A stretch of 6,629 nt of DNA, taken from positions 1 to 6,629 of the forward strand of contig JAFGEY010000146.1 of NCBI GenBank assembly GCA_016931365.1. The letters are read 5' to 3'. This document shows positions 6,044-6,629 of the stretch, piece by piece. Below the pieces are notes generated by a model, which was not told the DNA's origin, did no database searches, and saw nothing but the letters and a program-made list of their open reading frames with translations. Positions within the stretch are counted from its first letter, which is position 1. Every line of letters begins with the position of its first letter. This stretch comes from Anaerolineae bacterium (GTDB taxonomy: Bacteria > Chloroflexota > Anaerolineae > JAFGEY01). A program made the position numbers and the translations under genes.

Positions 6044-6072
6044 ATTATAACGGATCACGCCATTTCTGCCAA
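6044..6072 (-). promoter_or_regulatory. Sigma70-type promoter for the response-regulator gene
   Basis: On the minus strand, TTGGCA (6072-6067) and a perfect TATAAT (6049-6044) are separated by 17 bp. Transcription should start near 6037, about 34 nt before the GTG start. Confidence 0.8.
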
Positions 6073-6081
6073 CCCCGCAAT

Positions 6082-6091
6082 AACAGCTGTT
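6082..6091. promoter_or_regulatory. Palindrome between divergent -35 boxes (candidate operator)
   Basis: AACAGCTGTT is a perfect 10-bp palindrome. It lies between the -35 box of the response-regulator promoter (6067-6072) and that of the membrane-protein promoter (6091-6096), touching the latter by one base. A dimeric regulator bound here could affect both promoters. No second copy of the palindrome was noticed in the window. Confidence 0.35.
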
Positions 6092-6119
6092 TGACCGGTC
6101 TGGACGGGCAGTGTATAAT
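6091..6119 (+). promoter_or_regulatory. Sigma70-type promoter for the YfhO-like gene
   Basis: TTGACC (6091-6096) and a perfect TATAAT (6114-6119) are 17 bp apart. The predicted transcription start is near 6126, giving a short leader of about 25 nt to the TTG at 6151. Confidence 0.85.
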
Positions 6120-6150
6120 CGCTCCACACCTGTTCGGAGGGAGAAAGCCA

Positions 6151-6629
6151 TTGAAAACGCTGTGGGTTCGCTATCGACCGGACATCCTCGTCCTTGTTGT
6201 GTTGTTTCTGGTTCCCCTGACCCTTTTCTGGGAGACGGCGCTGGGCGGCAAGACGTTGATCCCGGCGGATAACCTCTATCAGTGGGAGCCGTGGGCGTCG
6301 TTCAAGGACGAGATGGGCATTGACGTGCCACACAACGAGCTGCTCTCCGACCTGGTGTTGGAAAACTATGCCTGGAAGCGCTTTATCCTCAAATCGCTCA
6401 ACCAGCCCGGCGAGGGGCTGACCAATCGCCTGCCGTTGTGGACGCCGCACTTGTGGGCCGGCGCGCCGTTTCTGGCCGACGGGCAGCATTCGGCGCTGTA
6501 CCCGTTCAGCCTGCTGTTCTACATTTTGCCTCTGCACGCTGCCTATGGCTGGTTCACCGTGCTTCAGTTTTGGCTGGCTGGCGCGTTTATGTACGTACTG
6601 GCGCGCACGCTGGGCGCCAACCGCACCGG
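6151..6629 (+). CDS. YfhO-like multi-pass membrane protein, 5' part (runs off the window)
   Basis: The frame is open from a TTG at 6151 to the window edge (159 complete codons, no stop), so only the N-terminus is seen. It starts MKTLWVRYRPD, then a first membrane segment at about residues 11-26, an outward-facing loop, and hydrophobic segments at about 114-128 and 132-150. The loop features are characteristic: a PADNLYQWEPW stretch, LLSDLVLENYAWK, and LPLWTPHLWAGAPFLADGQ leading into ALYPFSLLF. This pattern of Asp, Trp and Pro residues before the second membrane segment matches the large YfhO-type (GT-C-like) membrane proteins, which are implicated in cell-envelope or lipoteichoic-acid glycosylation in Firmicutes. 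The substrate here is unknown. GGAGGGAG at 6136-6143 is the ribosome binding site and supports the TTG start. The gene has its own strong promoter and is divergent from the response regulator. Confidence 0.75.
   Translation, partial: MKTLWVRYRPDILVLVVLFLVPLTLFWETALGGKTLIPADNLYQWEPWASFKDEMGIDVPHNELLSDLVLENYAWKRFILKSLNQPGEGLTNRLPLWTPHLWAGAPFLADGQHSALYPFSLLFYILPLHAAYGWFTVLQFWLAGAFMYVLARTLGANRT

Noticed and set aside
6055..6537. Minus-strand frame of 160 codons near the window end
   Set aside because: It runs antisense to the YfhO-like frame and through both divergent promoters, is Gln/Arg-rich and has no domain.
1..6629. CRISPR array, insertion sequence, tRNA or anti-phage system
   Set aside because: No regularly spaced repeats, transposase motifs, terminal inverted repeats, cloverleaf sequence or known defence-gene combination was seen on either strand.

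Overview
The window looks like ordinary chromosomal DNA from a moderately GC-rich bacterium, most likely a member of the Chloroflexota (Anaerolineae-like). That assignment is an inference. It rests on the gene mix: membrane-anchored double zinc-ribbon proteins, a long TPR protein with a signal anchor, a large YfhO-like membrane protein, and an OmpR-type regulator with a degenerate receiver. It also rests on strong Shine-Dalgarno sequences, frequent TTG/GTG starts and sigma70-type promoters. No mobile element, CRISPR array, tRNA or rRNA is visible.

Layout. Bases 1-148 hold no gene I can support. Two co-directional genes follow (149-1438 and 1447-2562, 8 bp apart). They encode diverged paralogues with N-terminal zinc ribbons, a shared central domain and a C-terminal hydrophobic segment. 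Facing them is a PHP-family metal-dependent phosphoesterase (3234-2557, minus strand), whose stop overlaps the end of the second zinc-ribbon gene by 6 bp. An intergenic region of about 105 bp with a good minus-strand promoter and inverted repeats separates the phosphoesterase from a divergent TPR-repeat protein (3341-4798, plus). A textbook promoter then drives rpsT (ribosomal protein S20, 4939-5211). Its leader contains a hairpin of 13 pairs, and its start is TTG, as in the autoregulated E. coli rpsT.

The 3' side. rpsT converges with an OmpR/PhoB-type regulator (6003-5323, minus). The two share a very strong bidirectional hairpin terminator at about 5240-5310. The regulator has a receiver domain lacking the conserved switch Lys and Thr/Ser. 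It is divergently transcribed from a YfhO-like multi-pass membrane protein that begins with TTG at 6151 and runs off the window. Both divergent genes have near-consensus promoters with 17-bp spacers, and a 10-bp palindrome lies between the two -35 boxes.

The genes do not form one pathway. The window reads as several short, separately controlled transcription units. The main points of interest are the zinc-ribbon pair of unknown function, the S20 leader, and the atypical regulator with its symmetric divergent promoter. I saw no convincing novel multi-gene system.
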